A DNA stretch of 64,000 nt from Tritrichomonas foetus (GCA_001839685.1 MLAK01000543.1:1-64000), one strand, 5' to 3'; shown: positions 39,267-50,459, counted from the first letter of the stretch. A program made the numbers and translations. Notes: generated from the sequence alone by a model not told the origin.

Positions 39267-39597
39267 CTGTTGTTCTAAATATCTAAAAATCGAAAGGCCG
39301 AAATATTTGTTTTTCTTTAAAATTTTTCTTAATGTTTTACTTTTTATTTTCCTTTGAGTTTTGATTTAGATATTCGATTTATTTTGATGAAGGAACAATT
39401 TGATTAGAAAAGGAATGATGAATAATATAAAGAAAATAGGTTCCAAAGTATGATAATAATAAAAATTCAAGTTTTAAACAAATAAAAAATAGTATCTTAA
39501 TATAAAAATTCATTTTTACCTTTCTATAATACATCATAAATATTACAATAAAAGCTGATTCAATCCGCTTCTAAATTCAAATAAATACATGCTTATA
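39267..39597. other. Intergenic region between convergent genes
   Basis: AT-rich 3' ends of the coiled-coil and DENN genes; nothing else seen. Confidence 0.5.
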
Positions 39598-41289
39598 TTA
39601 ATCAGTTCCTAATTCTTTCATATCTGTAAGCTTTAAAGCTTCGATTGAAAAATCTTTCATCTTTGATGTGAGACTCTTCTTTCTTGTAGGAACTTTTCCT
39701 GCTGGTAAAAAACTGGATTTCCGACGAATTCCTCCTGTTTCACGTTGTTTCGCATAAGTGAAAGCGTTTAATCTCATTTCCACATATTCTTGGAATGTTT
39801 GAGATTCCATTAAAAATTCATAGAAGTTCAAATCATTTGGATTTACAGCAGCCAAAAACAATTCTTGATTGAAAATAGTAATATTTTCTTCAGTGTCTGT
39901 TACAAAGAAGCATGTTAACTCATCAGACATAATATGATCAAGTGGGGCTTTAAATTCTCGAAGGATTAATTCAGTTTGATCAGCACTTAAAGAAATTTTA
40001 TGATTAAGCATCTCAGTGAAACATGGAGGAAATCGAAATGGATTTGGTTCACCCTTTTGTAAAGTAATTAGTCTTAGAATCTGCATACAAACAAAATCAT
40101 AGTTTGGAAACTTTGGATAAAAGTCAACAGGTGGAACATAATGCTTATCAATGTTCACTAAATAAGTACTTTCCAAGAATTTCATTTTCTTGAGTTTAGG
40201 AATGGGTGGAATGCCAAATAAGAATGGTGTTGGTGTATAAAGAAGATCTAAATAAGAATCAGATGTTGGCAAAATCGGCATAACAGTTCCAGAGTAGTTA
40301 AAAGGTTTCAAAAGATTCTCAAGTGCATAAACAGACATTGAAACTTCTTGGAAATTTGATCCAATGATTAAAACTTGGGCATCAAGAAGTAACGCTGACA
40401 ATAAATTAACAATATCATGAACAGATAATACAGAAAACAAAGTGTCAATTGATGCCCATAGAATACTTTTCTCATCTAAAGTCTGAGGTGGAGGAAAATT
40501 CAAAGTAATGTCTTTACAAAGTTCAATTTGATTCGAATGAGTGGATGCTACATAATATCTTTCAATTTCATGTTCAAAATATGCGGGAAGAGTAATTGAT
40601 GGATGAACCCCAATATGACCAATCAAATCTAAACCTTCAATTGGTGTTCCACAGTTTAGATTTACTTCCATTTTGTCATTATTTAGATTTTCATCATTTT
40701 TTACTTTGCCTAGTGATAGGTTTACCAAATAATTTAAAAACGTAAAATGTGTATGTAAAATTGGACGATGTGTTAACAGACAGAAACAAAAAGTAAATTT
40801 CTTTGTAGTTTTTGAAGCAAAGAAAGGAATTTCACTAGATTTTGGAACAACGTGAATACATATTCCAAAAACTTTTTCATCACCAGAATTGATTTGAAAA
40901 ACAAATTCATCTGTGATAATGGGATTATTTGAAAAGATATCAAGGAGATTTAAATTTTTTAAGTCAGTGATGTCATTCAAAACTAGATTGGGAATGTTCG
41001 ACCGAGTACCCTTTGAAAAATTTGAATTATTGGCACCTGTTGGCAAAGCTGCAGGAATAATGCGGGCGAGCGGTAATGATGGATATTCGAAAGGTGGAAA
41101 TGCTGTTAATATTGCTGGATCAGATTTTTTGTCACCTCCGGGTGGAATTCCAACTAATAAAAATTGATCGAAAACTTTTGTCGTAAACAGTGCCTGTATG
41201 TTTTGTACTTGGCCAAGTCTCTTCCTGTTTGATACCTCTTTAACCATATCTTTCTCGAATTTCTTGAAATCCCATTCGTTGATTTGCAT
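39598..41289 (-). CDS. DENN domain protein
   Basis: A 563-residue protein, probably a guanine nucleotide exchange factor for a Rab GTPase on endomembranes. An upstream DENN (uDENN) region occupies about 30-200 (FDQFLLVGIPPGG..., FPPFEYPSLPLARIIPAALP, VFGICIHVVPKS..., FCFCLLTHRPI). The central DENN core spans about 280-390: ASIDTLFSVLSVHDIVNLLSALLLDAQVLIIG, then YSGTVMPILPTSDSYLDLLYTPTPFLFGIPP, the classic motif of the family. The C-terminus is helical and ends in a basic segment. The Rab partner cannot be read from the sequence. Confidence 0.9.
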   Translation of the reverse strand: MQINEWDFKKFEKDMVKEVSNRKRLGQVQNIQALFTTKVFDQFLLVGIPPGGDKKSDPAILTAFPPFEYPSLPLARIIPAALPTGANNSNFSKGTRSNIPNLVLNDITDLKNLNLLDIFSNNPIITDEFVFQINSGDEKVFGICIHVVPKSSEIPFFASKTTKKFTFCFCLLTHRPILHTHFTFLNYLVNLSLGKVKNDENLNNDKMEVNLNCGTPIEGLDLIGHIGVHPSITLPAYFEHEIERYYVASTHSNQIELCKDITLNFPPPQTLDEKSILWASIDTLFSVLSVHDIVNLLSALLLDAQVLIIGSNFQEVSMSVYALENLLKPFNYSGTVMPILPTSDSYLDLLYTPTPFLFGIPPIPKLKKMKFLESTYLVNIDKHYVPPVDFYPKFPNYDFVCMQILRLITLQKGEPNPFRFPPCFTEMLNHKISLSADQTELILREFKAPLDHIMSDELTCFFVTDTEENITIFNQELFLAAVNPNDLNFYEFLMESQTFQEYVEMRLNAFTYAKQRETGGIRRKSSFLPAGKVPTRKKSLTSKMKDFSIEALKLTDMKELGTD

Positions 41290-42558
41290 ATTTTTTTTGA
41301 GACAAAAAAATACGAATTGAATATAGTTTTATGAGATTATTGAAATTTTGCATCAATTTGAACATTTTTCATTCAATTTTCAAAATACATTCAAATATCC
41401 TTTCAAAAATCCTTGAATGATTTGCAAAACCGCCAAAAAATAGTTCGTTTTAAATCATTTATCTAATCATAACCGAGAAGACCTCAACGCTTATCTTTTG
41501 CAGAGTAACTCAGCACGAACTAAACATTTATATATTTCCTTACCGAGCCCATCCAAATTTTACAGCAGATAATAAAATTTCCAAATTTCCTCAAATCGAT
41601 ATATCTTTAATTTCGCTTCTATTGAGTTATAGTATTTCCGACATTATTAGTGGTTGCTTGATGCCAAGACAGTGTGCTCAATACTCATGAAGTTATTATT
41701 CGTTGAAAATTTCATTTTGGAAATAATTGTAATGGCCAGTTAAATCACGTAAGCGCCATGAAATAATCACATAAAAGATCCTTTCAAATTAAAGTATATC
41801 AGAAAAAGTCAACATAAAAGAAATTTCGAAAATTCGATTAAATTATACAATAAAAATATTGTTTATTTCTATATACGATAGTTCTGTTTTAGCTTCTTGA
41901 TTTGTCTTGAGTTTTTCTTCCTTTATTTTTAATGTCTCCTTTAATTTCTTATTGTTTAATCATGTAACGATAGAAAAATTTGACAGATATCCCCATTAGA
42001 AACATTCATGGGCAAATTTGAAAAAAAAAGCAGATTTTTGTTAAACATATGGCATCAAACTGACAAACTCCAATGATGGTAAATTATATTTACTAAATAC
42101 TTAAGAAATACAATATCAAAAAGATATTACTCAAGAAAGTTACTAAAAAAGTTAAATTGAACTTGTTTTAACTTTCTAGATTTCCAGCAATACCTGGGAA
42201 TTCCCTAGAGTTTTCGGAAGAAGATTCTTGGAACTAAAACCAATTCCTCCAAACAGTTCATTAATGTAGATTGAGTATTAATAAGAAAGCCTATTTGCTG
42301 CAATAATCATTAGAAAAGGCATTGTGTAAGAAACTAATAATTAGAAAATATATGATCAATAACAGTATCATAAAAGAAAAATTGAAAGCCAGATAAATCA
42401 TAAGGTTCACAGTGTTTACAAAATAAAATAAAAAAATTACATATGAAAAATACCTACAAATTTTGTTGTCCTTAATTCTCTTTTGTTGGTCTTTGTGTTT
42501 GTTCTTTTTCTTCATGCTTTTTCTTCATGCTTTTTCTTCATGCTTTTTCTTCTTTTCT
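41290..42558. other. Intergenic region between DENN and AGC kinase genes
   Basis: 1.27 kb of AT-rich sequence. The right end holds a 13-bp tandem repeat (42505-42552). No coding ORF is supported. Confidence 0.5.
42505..42552. repeat. 13-bp tandem repeat
   Basis: TTTTTCTTCATGC repeated three times perfectly (42505, 42518, 42531) plus a partial fourth copy. It lies just past the AGC kinase stop, in the presumed 3' untranslated region. Confidence 0.8.
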
Positions 42559-44085
42559 TCACTCATCAGAGTAGTAATTCGGTGATGAAGATGAAGATGA
42601 GGAAGATCCAAGTTTGATTTTAATCACCATTTTTCCATTTTCGTCATATTGAGGTTCATCATCTGATGAACTTGAAGAAGAAGAAGAAGATGATGATGAT
42701 GAACTGTAGCTTTCAGATGATTCAGTCTCACTTGAGAGTTGATTCTTCAGTTCTTCGATATTTTGATTCATCACTGCTTCTGGAGGAAGTCCATCCGTGA
42801 ATCTCGAAGCGACAAACGAAAATCCAGTGAAAGAAGCATTAATTGGAGTAGCCATTGAATCTTGTGCTGCCATTCCAGTGAATTCAGAATCAAAGTTTAT
42901 CAGTTCTCTAAAGTTCTTTGGTGTTGGTGGAACATATTTCGGCTTATATTTCTTTTCAAGGACATCCTTGAAATTGAGGCCTTTGAAAAATGGATGTTTT
43001 TCAACTCCTTCGAAAGTCATTCTGTCTTGTGGCTTCTTCTTAAGGAGACTCATCATGAAGTCACGAGCATCTGGATCAACGTCATTTGGAAACTTGGGAT
43101 CACGGTTAACGATCTCATCATACATCTTGGATTTGTTTTTATGCTGGAATGGAGTTTCACCATATATGAGTTCATATGTAAGGACTCCAAGTGACCACCA
43201 GTCTATCATTTCATCATAAGGTTTTTCATTGATAATTTCAGGTGCAAGGTATTCAGAAGTTCCACAAAATGTTGTAGTTGAATTTCCAACACTGAGATCT
43301 TTAACAAGACCGAAATCAGTTAGTTTTGCATGACCTTCCAAATCAAGCAGAACGTTTTCTGGTTTCAAATCTCGATAAACAATATGTTGGGAGTGGAGAT
43401 AATTAATTGCAAGTGCAATTTCAGCAATATATAAACGTACTTCTTCAAGTGGAAGCGTATCGTTGTCCGATAGATGTTTGAAAAGCTCACCACCTGGTAC
43501 GTACTCCAACCCAAGATAGAACTTGGTATTAGTTTGAAATGCGAAGCATATCTGCACAATGAATGGGTGTTTGACACGAAGAAGGATGTTTCTTTCTGCA
43601 AAGATTGTATGAATCTTATCAGATTTTATGAGGCGCGCCTTGTGGACGGTTTTGACGGCATAAATTTTCTTTGATCGTTTTTCTTGACATAGCATAACTT
43701 TCCCGTAGTAGCCTTGGCCGATAACGGATACGATATCAAAATCGTCCATCGTGTAGCTGTCCGAACGAAGGGTGATTTCTCGAAGGTTGGAAACCCAAGC
43801 CATTATAACTGTCTCATCTTTTGACGAAAATGTGATTTCGGGTTGATGAGGCGCTCGGATGGAAAATCTAGGCGGTTTTTGGTGGGAAACGAAGTCGATA
43901 ACTGTTTCGGGTTTAATTTCGATAGTTTTTTTTATTTTTTTTTCGTTCTTTCCATACGATACTTTATTTCCGTCGAGTGTCACATAAACGTCATGCCAGA
44001 AGCCCATTTTAGAGCCCTTCTTCTTGAACCATTGATTTTTGATGAGAGTATCTCGGCATTTTTGTCTTTCGAGTGTCAAACTCAT
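42559..44085 (-). CDS. AGC-family protein kinase, Akt/PKB-like
   Basis: A 508-residue serine/threonine kinase. A PH domain (about 13-107) should bind phosphoinositides at the membrane. The kinase domain spans about 116-366: GQGYYGKV, Lys145 in YAVKTV, YRDLKPENVLL with Asp239, DFG at 257-259 and the activation-loop Thr272 in TTFCGT. The AGC tail has a turn motif (MATPINAS, Thr413) and a hydrophobic motif FTGFSF (419-424) with Ser423. So all three regulatory phosphosites of Akt have counterparts. Unusually, about 80 further residues follow, with two long serine runs and acidic patches, ending in SPNYYSDE. It may connect with the inositol phosphatase at 14527 through phosphoinositides; that link is inference. 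Confidence 0.94.
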   Translation of the reverse strand: MSLTLERQKCRDTLIKNQWFKKKGSKMGFWHDVYVTLDGNKVSYGKNEKKIKKTIEIKPETVIDFVSHQKPPRFSIRAPHQPEITFSSKDETVIMAWVSNLREITLRSDSYTMDDFDIVSVIGQGYYGKVMLCQEKRSKKIYAVKTVHKARLIKSDKIHTIFAERNILLRVKHPFIVQICFAFQTNTKFYLGLEYVPGGELFKHLSDNDTLPLEEVRLYIAEIALAINYLHSQHIVYRDLKPENVLLDLEGHAKLTDFGLVKDLSVGNSTTTFCGTSEYLAPEIINEKPYDEMIDWWSLGVLTYELIYGETPFQHKNKSKMYDEIVNRDPKFPNDVDPDARDFMMSLLKKKPQDRMTFEGVEKHPFFKGLNFKDVLEKKYKPKYVPPTPKNFRELINFDSEFTGMAAQDSMATPINASFTGFSFVASRFTDGLPPEAVMNQNIEELKNQLSSETESSESYSSSSSSSSSSSSSSDDEPQYDENGKMVIKIKLGSSSSSSSSPNYYSDE

Positions 44086-44980
44086 CTTTGGTTGATGATA
44101 AATGTAATATCAAATTGATGAAATTGAATGGAAAGATTGAAAAGTCCATATAAGCGATTTTTAACTTTTTAACAAGTAAAATATCTAGATGATTTCTGAA
44201 TAACAGAAAAGTATCGAAAATAGATTCAATAATAGTAGATTCATTAATTGTAAATTCAATATTAGGTGATCATACTATCTAAGAAAAAGTTTAGTAGAAC
44301 TAATGATTGCTTTGAAAAACTTAATGAAACTTTTTATTCTTGAATAAAACATGGTTACTCTTTTTTTGACACTCTGAATAGAATTTTTTTGGACAGTGTT
44401 TGAATGCTCATTTTTTGACAGTCAGTTTGGTGAATGGTGATTTTCCTACATTATTCATTATCTTTACAAAAATAAAGAGTATATTATAGTGTATAAGAAA
44501 TGAGATGCATTTTTTGTTCAATTATTTATCCGCACAATTTCACGTTAATATTCATTATGTATGATATATATCAGTTTTTTCAATTCATTCAAATTTCAAA
44601 ATATAAGTTTCTAATATCTTAAATGATAATGGTTTGTTAAAATTCTATATAATTTTGGGTTTAGTCAAATGAATAAATTTTATCTCAATCATAATTTTCC
44701 TTGCAATCATTGATCTAAAACAATAACAACTCTTGTTCAAAGAGTTCACTTAGAAAGATATGAAAACCACTCACATTCGAAAAATCATCATAAATTGTTG
44801 TCTTCTTTGAGTTTTTTCTATTTAATTATTTTATTACGTCCGTTTTTTTCTCCCAAATGAACACATTATTTTTTTGTTAACCGACAACAGATCCAATTTT
44901 GCATTGAGTGTTCCAAGTTTGATGACCTCATTGAATTCTCCGAAAATTGAAAGGATTTGATGTAACGAGTTTTTCATATC
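44086..44980. other. Intergenic region between divergent AGC kinase and ODA docking genes
   Basis: About 0.9 kb of AT-rich sequence with no ORF that looks coding; it holds both promoters. Confidence 0.5.
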
Positions 44981-44985
44981 TCATA
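44981..44985 (+). promoter_or_regulatory. Initiator-like motif of the ODA docking gene
   Basis: TCATA matches TCA-Py-A/T, with the A only 5 bases before the ATG at 44988. A second TCATA lies at 44975-44979. Confidence 0.45.
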
Positions 44986-44987
44986 AT

Positions 44988-46475
44988 ATGGAGAATCCAG
45001 CTGAAGTTCAAGAGCTTCGTAACAAGCTTCGAATGATGAAGTTGCCACAGGATGAAATCTTAAATACTGTGAGGAGACAACAAAGGGCCATTCACAAACA
45101 AAAATCGGCCAATGATACAATTCGGTACGAAATAACTGAATATGAAACCCAAATTGCTAATCTTGATCGTGACATTCAGAATTTTAAAAATAATGAAGAG
45201 CTTCAACGTCTCCAAACACAAAAAAAGAATTTATCAAACAAGCTTTCGATTTTAAGTGCAGATTTTGCAGCAGAAGAACAGAAAAGAAAGAAGTTAGAAG
45301 AAGATGTATCTAAGGCTAATTCTAAAGCTGGTGGACTTTTCCAACAATCACGCGAAAATGAAGAACTTCAAGCAAGGCAAAGAACTATGGAGAATAGACT
45401 TGATAAAGCGCTGGTTCGCTATAATAACAATTTGACAAAACTATCTAATATGAGAGCGCAAATAGATGAACTTCGAAAAGATAGATTCACTTTTAGAAAT
45501 GTGATTAAAAACACAGAAAATGATAGAAACAGAAAAGATGAAGAAATCGGAGTACTTATTTCTGATTCAAATAGAGCCTATTCTGATCGAGATAGACTCA
45601 AAATGGATCTTGTTCAACTCAAGCAAGCTGAAGCAGAAGACATCAAAAACTATGAAGAGGAATACAGTAGATTAACTCAACAAATAGAAGGTCAAAGGAT
45701 CACGCAAAACCACCCACATGGACAACAACAAACTGTTCCATCAATTAACAGTCAAATTGGATCCCAATCAGATCAACAAGAAGAGTTGACACAGATGACA
45801 GAACAATATCATGCAACTATTCAACAAACTCTAGACTTACTTGGATATAAAGATGTTCAAGAATTGTTTAAAGAAGCAGATTCGCTTGAACGTGAAAACT
45901 TTTCATTATTTAACTTTGTTGTGGAACATGGAGCAAAAAGATCAAAATTACAAGATGAAATAGATGTACTTGAGCTCCAACATGATTCATTATTATCTCA
46001 AATTGAATATAATGATGGTGAACAAAAAGAAGAGCTAGACGAAGTCACAGAAAAGATTAAAGAAGTTGATGACGATCTTAATGATGTAATTAGTGAAAAA
46101 GAATCAAACCAGGCAGAGTTTGTCGCAGTTTATAATGAAATCCAAGAATTATTTAACAAGTTAGAATGTTCATGGGATGATTCACCAGATGAGAAAACTA
46201 CAGTTTCTTCATCAAATGCAATGTTTTGTTTATCTTCCATTGAAGCAGCAATTGCAGAAATGATGAATAGTGTTGCTGAAAAAACTAAAATTCAGTTTAA
46301 TATGAGAGGAGTCACAGATTTCTCTACATTAGGTGTTGATGATAAATCGGACTCAGCTTCGAATGCCAAAGCTGCTGTTGCACATTCAAAAACTGTTGAA
46401 AAAGATGCTCCAAAGCAATTTGAACAAATTAGCAAACCTTTCTCTTTGGATGAAATGAAGGCGATGCTTGCATAA
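44988..46475 (+). CDS. Outer dynein arm docking complex subunit (CCDC63/CCDC114/ODA1-like)
   Basis: A 495-residue coiled-coil protein that anchors outer dynein arms on axonemal doublets. The N-terminus has the family's RRQQRAIHKQKSANDTIRYE. The diagnostic block at about 130-215 matches closely: RTMENRLDKALVRYNNNL, LRKDRFTFRNVIK, then a segment ending SDSNRAYSDRDRL. A later conserved phrase, ENFSLFNFVVEHG (about 303-315), is also typical. Coiled coil ends near 400; the tail is low-complexity and Ser/Asp-rich. This is strong evidence for motile flagella with outer arms. Confidence 0.88.
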   Translation: MENPAEVQELRNKLRMMKLPQDEILNTVRRQQRAIHKQKSANDTIRYEITEYETQIANLDRDIQNFKNNEELQRLQTQKKNLSNKLSILSADFAAEEQKRKKLEEDVSKANSKAGGLFQQSRENEELQARQRTMENRLDKALVRYNNNLTKLSNMRAQIDELRKDRFTFRNVIKNTENDRNRKDEEIGVLISDSNRAYSDRDRLKMDLVQLKQAEAEDIKNYEEEYSRLTQQIEGQRITQNHPHGQQQTVPSINSQIGSQSDQQEELTQMTEQYHATIQQTLDLLGYKDVQELFKEADSLERENFSLFNFVVEHGAKRSKLQDEIDVLELQHDSLLSQIEYNDGEQKEELDEVTEKIKEVDDDLNDVISEKESNQAEFVAVYNEIQELFNKLECSWDDSPDEKTTVSSSNAMFCLSSIEAAIAEMMNSVAEKTKIQFNMRGVTDFSTLGVDDKSDSASNAKAAVAHSKTVEKDAPKQFEQISKPFSLDEMKAMLA

Positions 46476-46799
46476 GAGAAATAAATATATTTTGCACATT
46501 ATTTTGATATGAATATTATTTTATAACATTTATTTAAGGAGATACTATGAAAGGGATTCCATAATTATTTTATCAATAATTTAATTTTCAAAATATCTCC
46601 ATGAAATATCATCAAAATCTTCTCTCTAGATTCGTTAATGTTATGGTTGGAAAAAAATATCGTTTTTCTTTGTAGCTTTATTCATTACAAAAATATTATT
46701 TGAAATATTTTTTTTCAATATCAATCTAGTCTTGATTTGAATAGATTGACCAGAATTAAATTGAAATTATAGACGTATAGGTTTAGCTGAACAGGTGAA
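46476..46799. other. Intergenic region
   Basis: AT-rich; no motif or gene recognised. Confidence 0.5.
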
Positions 46800-49700
46800 A
46801 TGAACATTCGTTTAGAAATTTCTTCAAATTTGGAAATCAGAATGGCGGATCTTAATGAGGTCCTCATTAAAAATCTTGCAGAAATCGACCAGAAACTGAT
46901 TACTTTCGAGAACATCAAACTATTCGGCGCTTTAAAAATGAAATCGTCCAAACTCGCAGTATTATCAGACAAATGTTTCGCCATTTTTTCGAAAAGCGGG
47001 AGAAGGAAAAAATATTGCTATTGGATTCAGCTAACAAATTTTTCATGGGACACAAATTCCATCACGCTAAGATTTGGGAGAACTTCTTTTCATTTTTCAC
47101 CAAATACTATGGAAGGTATTTTAAAATATATATTTGATGTACTTCAGAGAGTTTTAGTGTCAACTGAATTAAAATCATTATTTTTTTCAAATGCTCATGC
47201 TTTTGTTTCTTGGCCTAATGCATTAAGCATAATATCTAGAATTAAACAAAAAATAATATTATCAAATACCAAAATAGATGAAAATACTCTTCATAAAATT
47301 TCAACAATTTTTACTTTTTCTAAACCGAGAATTAATCTGAATAAATTTCCAATTCATACAATTCCAATCATTCTTGATGCTCTTCCACTTTCTCGAACTG
47401 TAAGAGATTTTACAATTTGCACAACACCTGAGCTTGATGCATATTCATTACTTTCCAAGTATATGCTAGAATTTAATCGTACAAGACGAATTGAAATAAA
47501 AGGTCCAATAAATTCAAATTTTGATGCTTTCATTAAAAATATTGAATCAAATATAAACAAAAAATTATTTACTTTATCATTTGATTCATCTGTTCTTGAA
47601 GAACCACACTTAAAATCAATTATGTCATTAGTTAAAACATCTGGAGTTCAAGGTCTTGAATTTCATGATGCTTTTTCTGCAAGTTCAGAAGAATTTTTTT
47701 ATACATCATTTTTCCCAAAAGATCAAATTTTACCTTTGACGATTTTAAATCTTGACAGAACGCCAAACGTTGATGTATCTCGTCTTATACCTCAAATTCC
47801 AGATGTTTCTCTTCTTTCTTTAGAAAATTGTAATCTTGATATCAGTTCCATAATTCCAAAACTTTCTGGACTTCCAAAATTAAGAGCAGTCAATTTAAGT
47901 GGTAATAAATGTGTTGATCTGACCAACTTACCAGCACAACTTCCAGAAAACTTGATGTATGTTGATGTAAATAATGTTAAGTGGGAACGGGGATGTATAC
48001 AGAAATTTATGAATTATCATTTAGTTCGTCTTTCTATATCTCAAATAAACACAGCAGCTGATGAATGGCAAAGCTTATTTGATTTCTTACCTACTTGTAC
48101 AAATTATTTATTAACAACTTTTATATGGAATGGAAACAAAATTCATAAAAATTTATTTATATATTTAGAGAAAAATTCTTCACTTCAAATTTTATCTTTA
48201 AATGAATGTTTCACATACTCATCACCTGAAACTTTAACACCACTTGCTGTTTTCTTACAAAATAAAAGTTCCCATTTAAAAGTTTTTTCTTTACGTGGAA
48301 GTTCAAGGAATTTCTTAGGATATTATATAAAAAACATTATAAATGCAGTTGCATCATCTCATACTCTGGACGTTCTTGATATAACTGATCAACAAGGTGG
48401 ACATGAATGTTTACAGCAACTTTATCAAAATGCATCAAAATTCAAAGTCATTGCCTGTGATGGATCAAATCCAATGACACTTGATTGGATTCTAGCTTTG
48501 TTCAAGATGACATCTCAATTTAATACACTTTTATCATATCCAGAAAAAGATATTGGTCAATTATTAAGTAACTGGACGAAAGCTCAACAAGAAGAATTGC
48601 TTTCTAAATTAGCAAGAAATCCACCAATTCCGAAAAAGCAGCCATCAAATATAATGTTTCAACCAATTGTGAAATCAAATTATGACCAACCATGCCTAGT
48701 ATTTAAATATTATCGAGACATACTTGAATTCCCAAGAACTCTTCGTAAAACAGAAATTGCTACTTGTCGAAATCCTCAAATGCTTCCAGATCATAACGTG
48801 AATTCCTTCAAACAAATTAATGCTCAAACAACAAATTCACAAGTTTATGGTGATGATACTGGAGATAAAACAGATTTAATAAATAAAATAAAACAACAGC
48901 AACAAAATCAATTCCAAAATTTAGAAAATCAACTCGATATGGAGCAGAAACTACAACAACAAAATCTTTTGCACAGACAGCAAATTGAACAGCAAAAACT
49001 TCTACAACAACAAAAACAGCAAAAACTCCTTCTTCAGCAACGTCAATTCGAATTTGAACAAAGACAAAAAGAAGAACGAAGACAAGCCGAAAAAGCACGA
49101 AGAAGAGAAAGAGAAGAAAGATTGAGGCAAAAAGATTTTGGTGAAAATAATTTAAACATGCAAACAAAATTACAATCAAGAAAAAGAAATAAAAGTGTTG
49201 TTCCACAAAGATCAAGAAAAGAAAATGAAATTTTGAATCAATATCCTGATTTATCATCTGAAGATTTAATTCCACAACCAAGATTTCATAGAAAGTCTTC
49301 AAAACCACATGATTCTTTGTTAATTGATAATTCACCACCGAAATCCAGGAATTCACGAACTCCTGAAGCTTCAACACCACCAAATGATCAATCCAAATCT
49401 CGTAAACGTGGAAGTACAGATAAACATAATCAAACTCCTAAAAATAAACCTGTCATCGATAAAAATAATACAAAAACCATTACTTCGAATAATACAGCTA
49501 ATGTAGAAGATATAAATGGAAATAATAGAAAATCACAAAATCGTAGAAAATCAGGATATAAAACCAAACTTGCCATGAAACCAGCTAAAGAGGCTGATTA
49601 TCTGAGTTCTTCATCAACTTCTTCTTCATCTTCACAATTCACGAATTTAATAGCTACACGAAAAAGAAACCCACAAATGGCATCTCGCAATCATTTCCAT

Positions 49701-50459
49701 TCAAAACTAAATAATCCACCAAGACAACCTTCTGGTCGTTATCGACAACCAAGTCAACAGCCACCTTCAAAACAACAACGACAATCACAACAACAGAATT
49801 CACGTCAACAACCACAGAATTCTAGACTGCAACAACAACAGTCACCGCCACAAAGTCCACAACAGTCAACACCACCTGAGAAAAAAATTATTAAAAAACG
49901 AACAAAGAACATACTTGATGTTGAAAGAGATGAAATTGCAGCAAGAATTGCATCTAGAAAAGGAACATCGCCAAAAGCAAGGAGAAGATCAAATATTAAA
50001 CTTGAAGAAAATTCACCAATTGCTGCTCAAGCTACATCATCAAACAATCATCCAAAAATTAGCAATAACAATCGAGATAACAATGTTAGGAATAATATTA
50101 GAAATAATAATAGAACTCTGCTTGATCCAGACAGTGACAGTGATGATGAAGTCATGGTAAGTGTGAACAGTATTTCCTCAAGATCTAGTGTCAGAAGAAG
50201 AGGAGGCCAAGGAATAAGACCAGGTGGAAGAATTTCTCAGCCAAGGCGCAAAAATATTCCACTTGTATTAAGCGATAGCTCCAGTGAAATAGAAGAAAAT
50301 GTACCATCATTCAAAAGAGCAACTCGACAAAAATCACCAATAAAAGTTAAAAACAGAACTCAAGCACGTGATGATGCAGAGAATATACAAAATAAAGCTA
50401 ATCATACTGCAAGAATTCCACAAGGAAGGCGTGCTGCATCAGCAAGAAGGAAGTCATAA
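46800..50459 (+). CDS. CARMIL-like leucine-rich repeat protein (2) with long basic tail
   Basis: A 1219-residue protein. Residues about 15-115 resemble a PH-like fold (LITFENIKLFGALKMKSSKLAVLSDKCFAIF...). LRRs fill about 140-600 (for example LRAVNLSGNKCVDLTNLPAQL, LQILSLNECFTYSSPETL). A Q/K/R-rich coiled coil covers about 690-790. The last ~430 residues are disordered, rich in Ser, Arg, Gln, Pro and Asn, with a strongly basic end (AARRKS-type). The first two-thirds parallel the gene at 31936, suggesting a CARMIL-type capping-protein regulator, but no capping-protein motif is clear. The ATG at 46800 is used; a second in-frame Met lies 13 codons in (MADLNEVL). Confidence 0.7.
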   Translation: MNIRLEISSNLEIRMADLNEVLIKNLAEIDQKLITFENIKLFGALKMKSSKLAVLSDKCFAIFSKSGRRKKYCYWIQLTNFSWDTNSITLRFGRTSFHFSPNTMEGILKYIFDVLQRVLVSTELKSLFFSNAHAFVSWPNALSIISRIKQKIILSNTKIDENTLHKISTIFTFSKPRINLNKFPIHTIPIILDALPLSRTVRDFTICTTPELDAYSLLSKYMLEFNRTRRIEIKGPINSNFDAFIKNIESNINKKLFTLSFDSSVLEEPHLKSIMSLVKTSGVQGLEFHDAFSASSEEFFYTSFFPKDQILPLTILNLDRTPNVDVSRLIPQIPDVSLLSLENCNLDISSIIPKLSGLPKLRAVNLSGNKCVDLTNLPAQLPENLMYVDVNNVKWERGCIQKFMNYHLVRLSISQINTAADEWQSLFDFLPTCTNYLLTTFIWNGNKIHKNLFIYLEKNSSLQILSLNECFTYSSPETLTPLAVFLQNKSSHLKVFSLRGSSRNFLGYYIKNIINAVASSHTLDVLDITDQQGGHECLQQLYQNASKFKVIACDGSNPMTLDWILALFKMTSQFNTLLSYPEKDIGQLLSNWTKAQQEELLSKLARNPPIPKKQPSNIMFQPIVKSNYDQPCLVFKYYRDILEFPRTLRKTEIATCRNPQMLPDHNVNSFKQINAQTTNSQVYGDDTGDKTDLINKIKQQQQNQFQNLENQLDMEQKLQQQNLLHRQQIEQQKLLQQQKQQKLLLQQRQFEFEQRQKEERRQAEKARRREREERLRQKDFGENNLNMQTKLQSRKRNKSVVPQRSRKENEILNQYPDLSSEDLIPQPRFHRKSSKPHDSLLIDNSPPKSRNSRTPEASTPPNDQSKSRKRGSTDKHNQTPKNKPVIDKNNTKTITSNNTANVEDINGNNRKSQNRRKSGYKTKLAMKPAKEADYLSSSSTSSSSSQFTNLIATRKRNPQMASRNHFHSKLNNPPRQPSGRYRQPSQQPPSKQQRQSQQQNSRQQPQNSRLQQQQSPPQSPQQSTPPEKKIIKKRTKNILDVERDEIAARIASRKGTSPKARRRSNIKLEENSPIAAQATSSNNHPKISNNNRDNNVRNNIRNNNRTLLDPDSDSDDEVMVSVNSISSRSSVRRRGGQGIRPGGRISQPRRKNIPLVLSDSSSEIEENVPSFKRATRQKSPIKVKNRTQARDDAENIQNKANHTARIPQGRRAASARRKS

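Noticed and set aside
42559..42820. Serine runs of the AGC kinase considered as a CRISPR-like or satellite repeat
   Set aside because: They are in-frame codon runs within a clear gene. No CRISPR array was found anywhere in the window, as expected for a eukaryote.
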